Made by a program: the position numbers and the translations under genes. A DNA stretch of 64,000 nt from Spartobacteria bacterium (GTDB taxonomy: Bacteria; Verrucomicrobiota; Verrucomicrobiia; Chthoniobacterales; UBA10450), in contig PNAS01000071.1 in the NCBI GenBank assembly GCA_003169695.1, forward strand, positions 53,478-117,477. Direction: 5' to 3'. Of this stretch, positions 37,884-46,259 are shown piece after piece. Numbering within the stretch: the first letter of the stretch is position 1; each line of letters opens with the position of its first letter. Below the pieces are notes generated by a model that was not told the origin of the DNA, ran no database searches, and saw only the letters and a program-made list of their open reading frames with translations.

Positions 37884-38040
37884 TTATTTCGGCGGCTCGT
37901 TTTTCGGTTGCTCGAAAAGCGAAAGGTAGTCGCGGTAGCCTTCTTCCTTCAATTTTTCTACCGGGATAAAGCGCAACGCCGCTGAATTCACGCAATAGCG
38001 CAGACCGGTGGGCGGCGGACCACCATCGCCGATGTTACGC
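37884..38040 (-). pseudogene. Peptide methionine sulfoxide reductase B, C-terminal fragment
   Basis: About 50 codons reading RNIGDGGPPPTGLRYCVNSA then ALRFIPVEKLKEEGYRDYL match the C-terminal end of MsrB, including the catalytic Cys region (GLRYCVN). The N-terminal three quarters is missing; upstream in the same direction the sequence switches directly to an ABC transporter fragment. A complete MsrB has about 130 residues. The stop is at 37884, so the 3' end is intact while the body has been deleted. Confidence 0.85.
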
Positions 38041-38330
38041 ATTTTTCCTGCGCAAATTGGCAGCGCGGCGCAAACGGACCGTCGATGCGCTTCAATACGT
38101 CCGGCCGCGAGCCAAGAATGGTAGACAGTTCCGTGCCTTTCTCGTTCAAGACCGGAATCGTTCTTTGCAGTGCTTGATTGTACGGTTGCATCATCTGCCG
38201 AAAATCTCCACTGTCGCCGCGGACTTGATCGCGCGTCAGGCTTACATGGCGAGCATTCAGTCGCAGAAGGTCGCCACCACGGCGATGTCGCACGTGGTAA
38301 AAAGGACTCCGCGCCCAGCTCCTGAATTTC
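38040..38330 (-). pseudogene. Oligopeptide ABC transporter ATPase (OppD-like), C-terminal fragment
   Basis: In three frames with in-frame stops I can read pieces of an OppD/DppD C-terminus: CDIAVVATFCD, AATVEIF, QALQRTIPVLNEKGTEL, then LKRIDGPFAPRCQFAQEKC (the usual Cys-rich end). The reading is broken by at least two frameshifts or stops. It is butt-joined to an msrB fragment at about 38040. Its other end touches the MFS gene at 38332. Confidence 0.75.
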
Positions 38331-38331
38331 G

Positions 38332-39825
38332 CTAGTCGACATCCTGCCGCCCGGCTTCGGGGACGCGAATGTAGCGACGCAGCACAACCAATCCAATCGG
38401 CGCGACCGAGGCCGCCAGTGCGAAGATAAGCCACATCGTACCGGAATGTCGCGGACCATGTTCTGGACAAAACGCAACTAATAACCAACCCGCGCTTCCG
38501 ACGAGTAGTTTGCCTAGAAGAAACGGAATATAGGAAAGCGCGCCATAGGATGCTTCCTGACCTCTTGGAGCAATCGCGGCAGCATACTCATAGACTCGCG
38601 GTGAGTAGAACGCTTCGCCGACCGAGAAGATGCCGATATAAATCGCAGTCATGATGTAGTAAGGATGAATACCACCTTTCAATCCGAGATACGTGTGCCC
38701 GAGCCATTGCCCGATCGCGCCGTTAGCGGGGCCTTGGAACCAAGCCGTAGGCAAAGCCATTACGAAGACCGAAGCAGCACAGATAACTCCGCCAACTATG
38801 ACCATCCGATACGCCGTGAATTGTTGCGTAAGGGCCCCAATCGTTGGCACAAACACAATGATGAGAAGGTAATTGATGCCTAAGAGCTGACCTATCGGAG
38901 CGCCTTCTCCTAACTCGCGAATACCGAATTTGGGAAACACGTAGTCCATTTGCATGACGATGAGTTTCAGAAATCCGATCAAGAGAAGAAAAGCAAGGAG
39001 CCGGTAGAAACCGGACTGACTGAGGAGCTTCCTGAATAGCCGGACGGTATCGAGGGCGCTGTCACGGATGGTTAGCCAGATACGCTCCCAAAACGCGCCC
39101 GTTACGTATCTCACCGGCTCGGCGGTGAACTTAACACCTTCATCTGTCGCTTCAGCTCCTCTGCGCAGAAAATAAATCGCCGGAAAAAGCAACAGCTCGA
39201 AACCGAGGCTGACCAGGAAGAGCGTGCGGTACGTTGTGATCTGCAATCCAAAGAGATTCAAATGCCCGTGTTCGCCTAACGACTGCCGCACGTAGTCGTA
39301 GATGCGTGCCGCGATATAGAAGCCGACGTTCATCACCATGTAGATGATCGAAAAGGAGATCGAGCGTTGTCGCACAGTCGAATACCGCCGCGCGGCTGCG
39401 ATCAGCACCGGCGTTCCCAGCGCCTCGCCGATGACTAATGGAAATAAGCCGCCGGCGAGCGCCAGCCATGGTATCGTCGAAAACCCCATCACGGCGCGCG
39501 CAACTAGGCAGACACCGGCACCAAGGAAGAAAGTTCGGCGAAGGCCTACCGCGTCGGTGACAGAGCCGGCTAACAACGTGAAAACGGTCATCGCCGGCGC
39601 CCAGACCCACCCTACTAAAGCGCCCGCGGACTGATCGTTGAATCCAAGATCTGACGAAAGCCATAAGATCAGCGTCTTGTTCGTAACCGAGTAGGCCGTA
39701 ATGATGAGCAGCTTTATCAGGAAGGTGAGCCACAATTCGCGTTGAGCTCCCTTGAGGACGGTGAATTTCCCCAGAAAACCGCGTAGTCCTGTCGCTGCGA
39801 TTGGAGCGATGCCATCTTCCGGCAC
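38332..39825 (-). CDS. MFS transporter (possible POT/peptide family)
   Basis: 497 residues, about 12-14 helices. The N-terminal half shows LGFNDQSAGALVGWVWAPAM and LRRTFFLGAGVCLVARAVMG, the second half YIGIFSVGEAFYSPRVYEYAAAIAPRGQEASYGALSYIPFLLGKLL. This last segment resembles the C-terminal part of POT/NPF-like proton-coupled transporters. The exact substrate is unknown. Start codon is GTG at 39825. The stop is two bases from the OppD remnant, so the MFS gene has probably survived next to a decayed peptide-uptake operon. Confidence 0.75.
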   Translation of the reverse strand: MPEDGIAPIAATGLRGFLGKFTVLKGAQRELWLTFLIKLLIITAYSVTNKTLILWLSSDLGFNDQSAGALVGWVWAPAMTVFTLLAGSVTDAVGLRRTFFLGAGVCLVARAVMGFSTIPWLALAGGLFPLVIGEALGTPVLIAAARRYSTVRQRSISFSIIYMVMNVGFYIAARIYDYVRQSLGEHGHLNLFGLQITTYRTLFLVSLGFELLLFPAIYFLRRGAEATDEGVKFTAEPVRYVTGAFWERIWLTIRDSALDTVRLFRKLLSQSGFYRLLAFLLLIGFLKLIVMQMDYVFPKFGIRELGEGAPIGQLLGINYLLIIVFVPTIGALTQQFTAYRMVIVGGVICAASVFVMALPTAWFQGPANGAIGQWLGHTYLGLKGGIHPYYIMTAIYIGIFSVGEAFYSPRVYEYAAAIAPRGQEASYGALSYIPFLLGKLLVGSAGWLLVAFCPEHGPRHSGTMWLIFALAASVAPIGLVVLRRYIRVPEAGRQDVD

Positions 39826-39867
39826 GAACGTCTCTTTGATTGGTTCTCCTTCGGGTCTTAACTTCAG

Positions 39868-40716
39868 CTACAACATCTGCTCGATAAACGCCGGGCCGTC
39901 GAAGAGTTCGAGGTCTTCGAGTTTTTCACCGGTCCCGACAAAGCGCGTCGGAATTCCGAGTTCATCCTGGATCGCGATGACGATGCCGCCTTTGCCGCTG
40001 CCATCGAGCTTCGTCACGATCAGTCCGGTCAGACCGACCGACTGGTGGAATTCCCGCGCCTGCGCGAGAGCATTGCTGCCGGTCGTCGCATCCACGACGA
40101 GCAGCGTCTCATGCGGTGCTTTCGGATCATGTTTCGCGAGGCTGCGTTTCACCTTGCCGAGTTCCGCCATTAAATTGCTTTTGGTGTGCAGCCGCCCGGC
40201 TGTGTCGCAAAGCAGGAACTCGATGTTTCTGCGATCGGCTGCTTCGTAGGCTTCGTAGCAAAGCGCGGCCGGGTCAGCGTTGTATTGACCGCGAATCATC
40301 TCGACGCCCAGCCGTTCGGCCCAGATGCCGAGCTGTTCGATCGCCGCCGCGCGAAATGTATCCGCGGCCGCGAGCAGCACGCTATGCCGGTTTCGTTTAA
40401 AGAAATGCGCGAGTTTGGCGGTTGAGGTTGTCTTGCCCGTTCCATTCACGCCCACGATCAAGAGCACTTTTGGTTTAGCCGGCAGCGGTGTGATCGGAAC
40501 CGGGGCGATCGGCAGGATTCGACCGATTTCTTCCCGCGCAACCTCTGTGATGTCCGCCGCAGTAATCGGGGAAAATTGCGCGCGTTCCTGAAGCGCCTTG
40601 ATGATCCGCAGCGTCATCGGTACGCCGAGATCAGCGCGAATGAGCGATTCCTCAAGTTCATCCCAATCGACCGGCTTGCCGGTAAATTTTTGGACGAGGG
40701 ATTTGAGGAAGTTCAT
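39868..40716 (-). CDS. ftsY: Signal recognition particle receptor FtsY
   Basis: SRP receptor GTPase, 282 residues, at the cytoplasmic membrane. N-domain (ELEESLIRADLGVPMTLRII), then G1 VGVNGTGKTTSTAKLAHF, DTFRAAAIEQL, G3 LCDTAGRLHTKSNLM, G4 TKLDGSGKGG and the closing GTGEKLEDLELFDGPAFIEQML. The N-terminal acidic A domain of E. coli FtsY is absent, as in many bacteria. Start is ATG at 40716. The repeat element at 40748-40876 separates it from nusB. Confidence 0.96.
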   Translation of the reverse strand: MNFLKSLVQKFTGKPVDWDELEESLIRADLGVPMTLRIIKALQERAQFSPITAADITEVAREEIGRILPIAPVPITPLPAKPKVLLIVGVNGTGKTTSTAKLAHFFKRNRHSVLLAAADTFRAAAIEQLGIWAERLGVEMIRGQYNADPAALCYEAYEAADRRNIEFLLCDTAGRLHTKSNLMAELGKVKRSLAKHDPKAPHETLLVVDATTGSNALAQAREFHQSVGLTGLIVTKLDGSGKGGIVIAIQDELGIPTRFVGTGEKLEDLELFDGPAFIEQML

Positions 40717-40747
40717 TTGGTTGGTATGCTCGAGCGCCAGTCCACTT

Positions 40748-40876
40748 TGTCATTCCGAGCGCAGTCGAGGAATCTCCCGCTGTCTCTCCTGCCGTGGGAG
40801 ACTGCGCCGCGCCTCTCCGGCATAGAGAGAGATTCTTCAACTGCGTTTCGCTCTGCGAAACGTCGCCAGAATGACA
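40748..40876. mobile_element. MITE-like palindromic element with TGTCATTC termini
   Basis: About 129 bp flanked by TGTCATTCC at the left and GGAATGACA-like GAATGACA at the right (40869-40876). It includes the inverted piece GTTTCG-CTCTG-CGAAAC near 40843 and the phrase GCAGTCGAGGAATCTC, widely seen in intergenic repeats of several phyla. It is entirely intergenic between ftsY and nusB. No transposase is encoded, so it is non-autonomous or a simple REP-type structure. Confidence 0.75.
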
Positions 40877-40896
40877 GGGAAGAGGAAGACTTTGCG

Positions 40897-41346
40897 TTAT
40901 TCCATCTCTTCTGCTTTCTTCGTTGTCGCTTCGCGCAAGGGCCGCGTGAGATCATCTTTTACCCGGTCGAGAATGCCATTAACGAACCGGCCGGAATCCG
41001 GGCCGCCGAAAGTCTTTGCCAGCTCAATCGCCTCGTTGATCGAAACGACGGGTGGTATGTCGTCGCGGTAGAGCATTTCGTAGATCGCAAGCCGGAGAAT
41101 GTTGCGATCAACTGCCGAGATCCGATGAAATTCATAGTTGTCGCAGTACTTGCGGATCCGATCGTCGATCTCCGGCAAGTGGGCGATCATGCCGTCGATC
41201 AGCGGTTGTGCGAACTCGCGCACGCGCGGTGTCGCGGGGCAAAACTCCCAGAATTCGTCCATGCGTTCCGGAGCGCCATCGCCATGCAAATCGCGCCAGA
41301 AATGAAATTGAACCGCCGCCTGCCTGGCGACTCGCCGTTTTCCCAT
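40897..41346 (-). CDS. nusB: Transcription antitermination factor NusB
   Basis: 149 residues, all-helical RNA-binding factor of the rRNA antitermination complex. GKRRVARQAAVQFHFW at the N-terminus and DRNILRLAIYEMLYRDDIPPVVSINEAIELAKTFGGPDSGRFVNGILDRV at the C-terminus are diagnostic. It is 5 bp downstream of ribH in the - strand cluster ribBA-ribH-nusB, a common gene order. Confidence 0.96.
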   Translation of the reverse strand: MGKRRVARQAAVQFHFWRDLHGDGAPERMDEFWEFCPATPRVREFAQPLIDGMIAHLPEIDDRIRKYCDNYEFHRISAVDRNILRLAIYEMLYRDDIPPVVSINEAIELAKTFGGPDSGRFVNGILDRVKDDLTRPLREATTKKAEEME

Positions 41347-41351
41347 AACAG

Positions 41352-41828
41352 TTATTTGGCGCGCAAATCTCCCATGACATTTGCGATCTCAACGGCCGCT
41401 TGCGCGGCTTCCGTCCCGCGGTTGATCTCCGAGCCAAGACAGCGCTCTTGCGCCTGCGCCTCCGTTTCCAAACTCAGAACCGCGTTGATCACGGGAATAC
41501 CGTGCTCGAGCGCGATCTGCTGCAACGCGTGTGTGACGGAACCGGCGAGGTTCTGCGCGTGGCTGGTTTTCCCTTGCAGGATCACGCCGAGAGCGAGAAT
41601 CGCATCCGTCTTTTTTTGCAGCGCGAGCTCCCGCACCACTACCGGTATTTCGAATGCGCCCGGAACTTGATGGAGTGAGATCGACGCGTCCGGCGAAAGC
41701 GACTTCAATTCCGCCGTGGCATGATCCACGAGCCCCCGAACGTATTGCCCGTTGAAGTGGCTCGCGACAATCGAGAAGTGACGCTTCCCACCGGTGGCAT
41801 GGGAGCGGGACGGGGAAAGATTCGACAT
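41352..41828 (-). CDS. ribH: 6,7-dimethyl-8-ribityllumazine synthase
   Basis: Joins 5-amino-6-ribitylaminouracil and dihydroxybutanone phosphate to the riboflavin precursor lumazine. 158 residues. VASHFNGQYVRGLVDHA, PGAFEIPVVVREL and GVILQGKTSHAQN (catalytic His normally in this loop) are present, and the ending EINRGTEAAQAAVEIANVMGDL is typical. The 9-mer TCGTTAGGC lies in the gap to ribBA at 41838-41846. Confidence 0.96.
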   Translation of the reverse strand: MSNLSPSRSHATGGKRHFSIVASHFNGQYVRGLVDHATAELKSLSPDASISLHQVPGAFEIPVVVRELALQKKTDAILALGVILQGKTSHAQNLAGSVTHALQQIALEHGIPVINAVLSLETEAQAQERCLGSEINRGTEAAQAAVEIANVMGDLRAK

Positions 41829-41857
41829 TTTCAGAACTCGTTAGGCGAAGGCCGGCC

Positions 41858-43087
41858 CTAGAGCAGATGCCCCATCTTGGTCCTCTTGGTCTCGAGGTAC
41901 TTCGCATTATGCGGATTCGATTTGGTCCGGATGGGGACCTGCTCGACCATCTGAATTCCGTAGCCCTCCAGACCCACGACCTTCTTGGGATTGTTTGTGA
42001 GGAATCGAAACTTGCGCACACCGAGATCGAACAGGATTTGCGCGCCGAGGCCGTAATCGCGCAGGTCGGTGGCAAAACCGAGCCTGGCATTCGCCTCCAC
42101 CGTATCGAGCCCTTCTTCTTGTAATTTGTAAGCGTGAATTTTCGCAGCCAACCCAATGCCACGTCCCTCCTGCCGCATATAAAGGAGGACGCCATTTCCT
42201 TCATCGGCGATTTGCTGCAGCGCGGCGTGCAGCTGGTTGCCGCAATCGCAGCGGCGCGAGCCGAAAACGTCGCCAGTCAAACATTCGCTGTGCACGCGGA
42301 CGAGCGTGGGGCGCGTTTTTGAAATCTTGCCTTTCACGAGCGCAAGGTGATGCGCGCCGTCCAGCGTCGACCGATAGAGATGCAGATCGAAGTCGCCGTA
42401 ATCAGTCGGCAATTTCACGATCTGTTCCGCTTCGATCAATTTTTCTTTGAGACGGCGATGGCCGATCAAGCTCTGGATCGTGCAGATGCGCAGCCCGTGC
42501 TTCTTGCGGAACTCCATCAACTCGGGCAGGCGCGCCATCGTTCCGTCGTCGTGCAAGATTTCGCAGAGAACGCCGGCCGGTTGGAGGCCCGCCATGCGCG
42601 CGAGATCAACGGCCGCCTCCGTGTGGCCCGCGCGGCGCAACACGCCGCCATCCTTGGCTCGCAACGGGAAAACATGGCCCGGTTGCACCAAATCCTCCGG
42701 GCCAGATTTCGGGTTCGCGATGGTCTGGATCGTCGCGGCGCGATCGTGCGCACTGATGCCGGTGGTAACTCCGCGCGCTGCATCGACCGAGACCGTAAAA
42801 TCCGTGCGATACATTTCGCGGTTCTGCGCCACCATGCGCTGTAAACCAAGCTGCTCGGCGCGCTGGTTCGATATCGGCACGCAGATCAATCCGCGACCGT
42901 GCATGGCCATGAAGTTGATGGCTTTTGGCGTCGCCTTCTCGGCCGCCATGACGAGGTCGCCTTCGTTCTCCCGGTCCGCGTCGTCGGTCACAATTACGAT
43001 CTTTCCGGTCGCGATATCGCGCAGGACATCGTCGACCGCATCGAATTCAAGGTTTGCCGCCGCCTCCGCAATCATCTCCGATACCAT
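41858..43087 (-). CDS. ribBA: Bifunctional RibBA: DHBP synthase + GTP cyclohydrolase II
   Basis: About 409 residues in two enzymes. The RibB half has KIVIVTDDADRENEGDLVMAAE near residue 30, GRGLICVPI and HDRAATIQTI with ...GHTEAAVDLARMAG. The RibA half has VRVHSECLTGDVFGSRRCDCGNQLHAAL (zinc Cys), YMRQEGRGIGLAAKIHAYKLQE and GLGAQILFDLGVRKFRFLTNNP. The frame is open up to a GTG at 43216, but the homologous part begins at ATG 43087 (or 43075), preceded by GGA spacing. I found no FMN riboswitch upstream. It heads the riboflavin cluster. Confidence 0.96.
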   Translation of the reverse strand: MVSEMIAEAAANLEFDAVDDVLRDIATGKIVIVTDDADRENEGDLVMAAEKATPKAINFMAMHGRGLICVPISNQRAEQLGLQRMVAQNREMYRTDFTVSVDAARGVTTGISAHDRAATIQTIANPKSGPEDLVQPGHVFPLRAKDGGVLRRAGHTEAAVDLARMAGLQPAGVLCEILHDDGTMARLPELMEFRKKHGLRICTIQSLIGHRRLKEKLIEAEQIVKLPTDYGDFDLHLYRSTLDGAHHLALVKGKISKTRPTLVRVHSECLTGDVFGSRRCDCGNQLHAALQQIADEGNGVLLYMRQEGRGIGLAAKIHAYKLQEEGLDTVEANARLGFATDLRDYGLGAQILFDLGVRKFRFLTNNPKKVVGLEGYGIQMVEQVPIRTKSNPHNAKYLETKRTKMGHLL

Positions 43088-43790
43088 TGCTTCCAGGCGA
43101 CCTTTCAGCAATGTGAATTCACTTGGCTCGTCCCGACGACCCGCCGCCTGTCTTGATTTTCTGCGCACTGGCTGCAAATTCGCGATCGCGGTTGTCTTTC
43201 CGAGTGTCGATTCCACGACCGAAAGGCGGTCCCTGGGTAGCCAGTTCCTCGGGGGTTCTCCAGGACATTATCAGGGGCTTTCGGTGCAATCCGCGCGCGG
43301 AGCAATTTCGCTTGGAGGACATGGCATAAGTAAACCAGCCAAAGTGTTGGAGATCTTTAAACCGCGCGCTCAGAAACGGCCAACCGAGCAGCAATTGCAG
43401 ACCGATCATCCATTGGACAGCTGATAGCCTGGTGACAGGGCGATCGCCCGGTAGTACCTCTCTTCGATTCGAAACCTCATCAATTTCTTTTGAGAACTTC
43501 GAAGTAACAGTTCCGTAGTAAGCGGACGGAGAGCTTTGTATATGCACCGATGCTACCTTACGCAGCTGGAGGCCCCACTAACCCGCGGTGCCTCCTTGCG
43601 TCATCGAACTGCTGGTCGGGCCAAAGGTCAAGCGGACCCCTATACCATGGATGAGGCGCGAGCGGTAGCCTTGATACACTTATCGATTTCGACTTGATCA
43701 AGGTGTGCAGGCCTGCTTATAACCATCGCTATGCAGACGATTGAATCGGCGCCGAATCTGAATGTCCGAATTTCCTAAAGGAGAATCCAT
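43088..43790. other. Gene-poor region upstream of ribBA and of the accessory block
   Basis: Roughly 700 bp. It contains one open stretch on the - strand (43119-43547, 142 codons, a hydrophobic middle AVQWMIGLQLLLGWPF) that could be a small membrane protein but has no recognised family; I leave it as a possibility only. No FMN riboswitch core, tRNA or repeat was recognised. A Shine-Dalgarno AAAGGAG at 43778-43784 serves the following membrane protein gene. Confidence 0.4.
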
Positions 43791-45008
43791 ATGCTTCTCA
43801 TCCTTGATCTCGCCATAGGCCTGAGCTTTGTTTTTCTGCTCTTCAGTCTTGTAGTTACCGCGCTCAACGAATTGCTCCTTTCGTGGTTCGATAAGCGTGC
43901 CAAGTTTCTTGAGCAAGGCATCACCGAGCTGCTTGGTCAAAACGATGCGACAATCAAACGATTCTTTGCTCATGGACTGATCGATTCTTTGTCCCGCCAG
44001 CCGAACGGAAAGCCTTCTTACATTACTGCGGATGCTTTTGTTTCAGCCGTTCTCGACGAACTCTCCACTTTCGTGGTGGACCCGGCTGCACCTAGCAAAG
44101 TGCGCGATATTGAAGCGTTCGCCTCGGCGCTAGCCGGCCCCGCGCTCAACGCCAACCCCAAATTGAAACAGAGCCTCCTCGCCTTGTTCGATCGAGCAGG
44201 AGGCGATCTCGCGGCGTTCAAACAAGAAATCGGGCGCTGGTTCGATGAGAGCATGGATCGGGTTACTGGCTGGTACAAGCGCTTCGCCCAGCAAGTACTT
44301 TTTGGCTTGGCTCTCGTCGCCGCGATCGCTTGCAACGTGGACGCCCTGCACATCATCCAAGGACTCACGGCCGATCCGAACCTTCGGAGCAGCCTCGTCG
44401 ACGTAGCGACGGGCTATATCAAGAAGAACACGGCGAGCGAGGCTAATGCTCCACAAGAAAAAACAAAGACAGCTACCCCCGCATCGGACCCGAATGCCCC
44501 CCCCGCGACGGAGGGCGCTACACCGGCCACCGTGACTGAGAAAAAGACGCCCACTTCAGCCGAGCCTCTCCTGGAAACTCCGCAAGCGTTGAAGGCGCTA
44601 ACCAAGCAAGTCCAGGATTCACTCGCCCAACTGAATGTTGTTTCCCTGCCCATCGGCTGGGGGGATAGTCAATATAACTACTACTTCAAGGACTCCGGTC
44701 ACGGCCGCGGAATGTGGGAGGCGACTGATTATGGTTGGAATTGGAGTCACCTTCTCACCGCCCTTTTGGGGTGGTTTATTACCGCCCTCGCGGCTTCTCT
44801 CGGCGCGCCCTTTTGGTTTGAGACCCTCCAGCGGTTTGTCAACATTCGCGGGAATGGACGCTCACCGGCAGAAGTGCAAAAGGCGGCCATCGGCAAAGTC
44901 GCAGAAGAAGCTAAGGCGGTCGCTCCCGTAGTCGCTGCCGCTACCCCCGAAGTCGTCACCGGCGGGCCGACTCTAATTTCTCCAAGTAAACCGTTGCCAC
45001 CTAGCTGA
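43791..45008 (+). CDS. Three-helix membrane protein of unknown function at block start
   Basis: 405 residues with a strong Shine-Dalgarno (AAAGGAG) before the ATG. Helix 1 is at the very N-terminus (LLILDLAIGLSFVFLLFSLVVTALNELLL), helix 2 near 170 (QVLFGLALVAAIACNVDALHII) and helix 3 near 325 (LLTALLGWFITALAASLGAPFWFETLQRF). Between helices 2 and 3 is a Pro/Thr-rich linker with EKTKTATPASDPNAPPA. The motif LGAPFWFETLQRFVNIRGNGRSP at the end recurs in uncharacterised bacterial proteins I recall, with no known role. It leads the accessory block 43.8-50.6 kb but is separated from the hydrolase row by two - strand genes. Confidence 0.75.
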   Translation: MLLILDLAIGLSFVFLLFSLVVTALNELLLSWFDKRAKFLEQGITELLGQNDATIKRFFAHGLIDSLSRQPNGKPSYITADAFVSAVLDELSTFVVDPAAPSKVRDIEAFASALAGPALNANPKLKQSLLALFDRAGGDLAAFKQEIGRWFDESMDRVTGWYKRFAQQVLFGLALVAAIACNVDALHIIQGLTADPNLRSSLVDVATGYIKKNTASEANAPQEKTKTATPASDPNAPPATEGATPATVTEKKTPTSAEPLLETPQALKALTKQVQDSLAQLNVVSLPIGWGDSQYNYYFKDSGHGRGMWEATDYGWNWSHLLTALLGWFITALAASLGAPFWFETLQRFVNIRGNGRSPAEVQKAAIGKVAEEAKAVAPVVAAATPEVVTGGPTLISPSKPLPPS

Positions 45009-45064
45009 GCCTGCCGCAGCGCTGCCTTGGTGCGCCAGGTATCTCCCGGAATGATGTCTCCGTC

Positions 45065-45472
45065 TCACTCGATCTCAATCGCCTCCTCTAAGATCGGCGG
45101 GACTGAGAGCAAAGCTTGATCGGTTCGCGAGTGGACAAATGGCAGCGGCTCGTCCTTCTCGACGCGCTCGCCGATTTTCTTGGTACCGGATAGGCTTACG
45201 TCAAAATCGATTGCATCATCTGCGGCTTTGCTGGCCGCCTCCAAGATAGAGCGATGCTCGACCGATTGTTTCGGCATCGATTTTTTGACAGTCCCAGCGG
45301 ACTTCGTGAGCAAGGGATGAATGATCGGTGCGTACATTTCCGCGATTTTTCGAGCGGAGATGTATCGCCGCCCTGCGCCTAAACCGGCGAGACGGACCGT
45401 GCGATCGAAGAGCCAGCGGGCAAGCTGTGCTAAATATACTTCGTTGATGGCCGGCCTACCGCGCTGAGGCAA
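45065..45472 (-). CDS. Small protein of unknown family, intact copy
   Basis: 135 residues, soluble, rich in Ala/Lys/Glu. It reads MPQRGRPAINEVYLAQLARW at the start and ADDAIDFDVSLSGTKKIGERVEKDEPLPFVHSR near the end. A second, broken copy of its C-terminal part lies at 50348-50625 on the same strand, which brackets the accessory block. The start overlaps the luxR-type gene end by 17 bases (45456-45472), so the two are translationally linked. Gene family is not recognised; no enzyme or DNA-binding motif is visible. Confidence 0.7.
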   Translation of the reverse strand: MPQRGRPAINEVYLAQLARWLFDRTVRLAGLGAGRRYISARKIAEMYAPIIHPLLTKSAGTVKKSMPKQSVEHRSILEAASKAADDAIDFDVSLSGTKKIGERVEKDEPLPFVHSRTDQALLSVPPILEEAIEIE

Positions 45473-46259
45473 GCTCGCGCCGTGCGACCTCGGACATCCA
45501 AAGCGAGGCCTCTTTGCTCAACTCCGCGGCGCTTTGCAGGCCCAGCTTCTCCTTGATCCTCATTTGATGCGTCTCGATCGTCTTCACGCTCAGATGCAGC
45601 TCCGCCGCGAGTCGCGTCGCGCCGAAGCCACGTCCGAACAATGAAAAAACCTGAAGCTCCCGATCGCTCAGTGACGTGACCTTCGAGTCGTGTGGTCTTA
45701 TCTGACCGCCGGCCAGATTTTCGAGCAACCGGCGCCCGACGCTCACGCTGGCGTAGAGCTCACCCGCCAGAATCCGGTCCAGCGCCTCCAAAATCTCCGC
45801 TGTCTCATCGCCAGCCATGAGATAAGCGCGCGCGCCGGCCCGAAACGCCCGTTGAACTGCGAGCGCATCGTCGCGCTTGCTCAGAACCAGCGTGCGTGAT
45901 GTCGGACGCAGCTTGCGGAAATCCTTGATCAACCCGATGCCGTCTCCGCCGCGAAGAGTGAGGCCGGTAACGACCAGTTCCGGCTGATGCTGTTCGAACA
46001 GCTCGCGCGCCGTGGACGCCGCATCGGCCTGCGCGCAGACCGCGAACCGTCCACTATCTGCCAGGAGGATCGCCAGACCGAGGCGCGTAACCGGCGAGCT
46101 GTGGACGATGAGAACGCGTGGGCTGCGGTTCCTTCTTGTAGGGGAAAATCCCTTAGGCCGTTTTGGTATGCGGCGGCTCCGCGAAAAGCTCCGACCATCC
46201 TTGGCCGATCCGTTTCCAGAGCGTGCTAGCAAGTCTCCATCGGGTGATTGTCGTCGCAT
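45456..46259 (-). CDS. NarL/LuxR-family regulator with degenerate receiver
   Basis: 267 residues. Residues 48-165 have receiver topology (VLIVHSSPVTRLGLAILLAD...RELFEQHQPELVVTGLTLRGGDGIGLI). The acidic pocket of the first strand is HS instead of DD, the phospho-acceptor Asp is Gly (VVTGLTL), and the conserved Lys (GARAYLMAG) is Met. So it cannot be phosphorylated in the usual way. Residues 195-255 are a LuxR helix-turn-helix: LSDRELQVFSLFGRGFGATRLAAELHLSVKTIETHQMRIKEKLGL. It is divergent from the lipase gene, across 116 bp, and overlaps the small unknown gene at its 3' end. Likely regulator of the hydrolase row, an inference from position. Confidence 0.85.
   Translation of the reverse strand: MRRQSPDGDLLARSGNGSAKDGRSFSRSRRIPKRPKGFSPTRRNRSPRVLIVHSSPVTRLGLAILLADSGRFAVCAQADAASTARELFEQHQPELVVTGLTLRGGDGIGLIKDFRKLRPTSRTLVLSKRDDALAVQRAFRAGARAYLMAGDETAEILEALDRILAGELYASVSVGRRLLENLAGGQIRPHDSKVTSLSDRELQVFSLFGRGFGATRLAAELHLSVKTIETHQMRIKEKLGLQSAAELSKEASLWMSEVARRELASAR

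Noticed and set aside
40576..41670. Long + strand open frame over ftsY start, nusB and ribH
   Set aside because: Covers three confident - strand genes and an intergenic repeat; residues look random.
42347..43424. + strand open frames over ribBA
   Set aside because: Antisense to a clear ribBA; no family match.
43088..43500. FMN riboswitch upstream of ribBA
   Set aside because: The conserved RFN core sequences and pairing could not be found on the - strand in this region.
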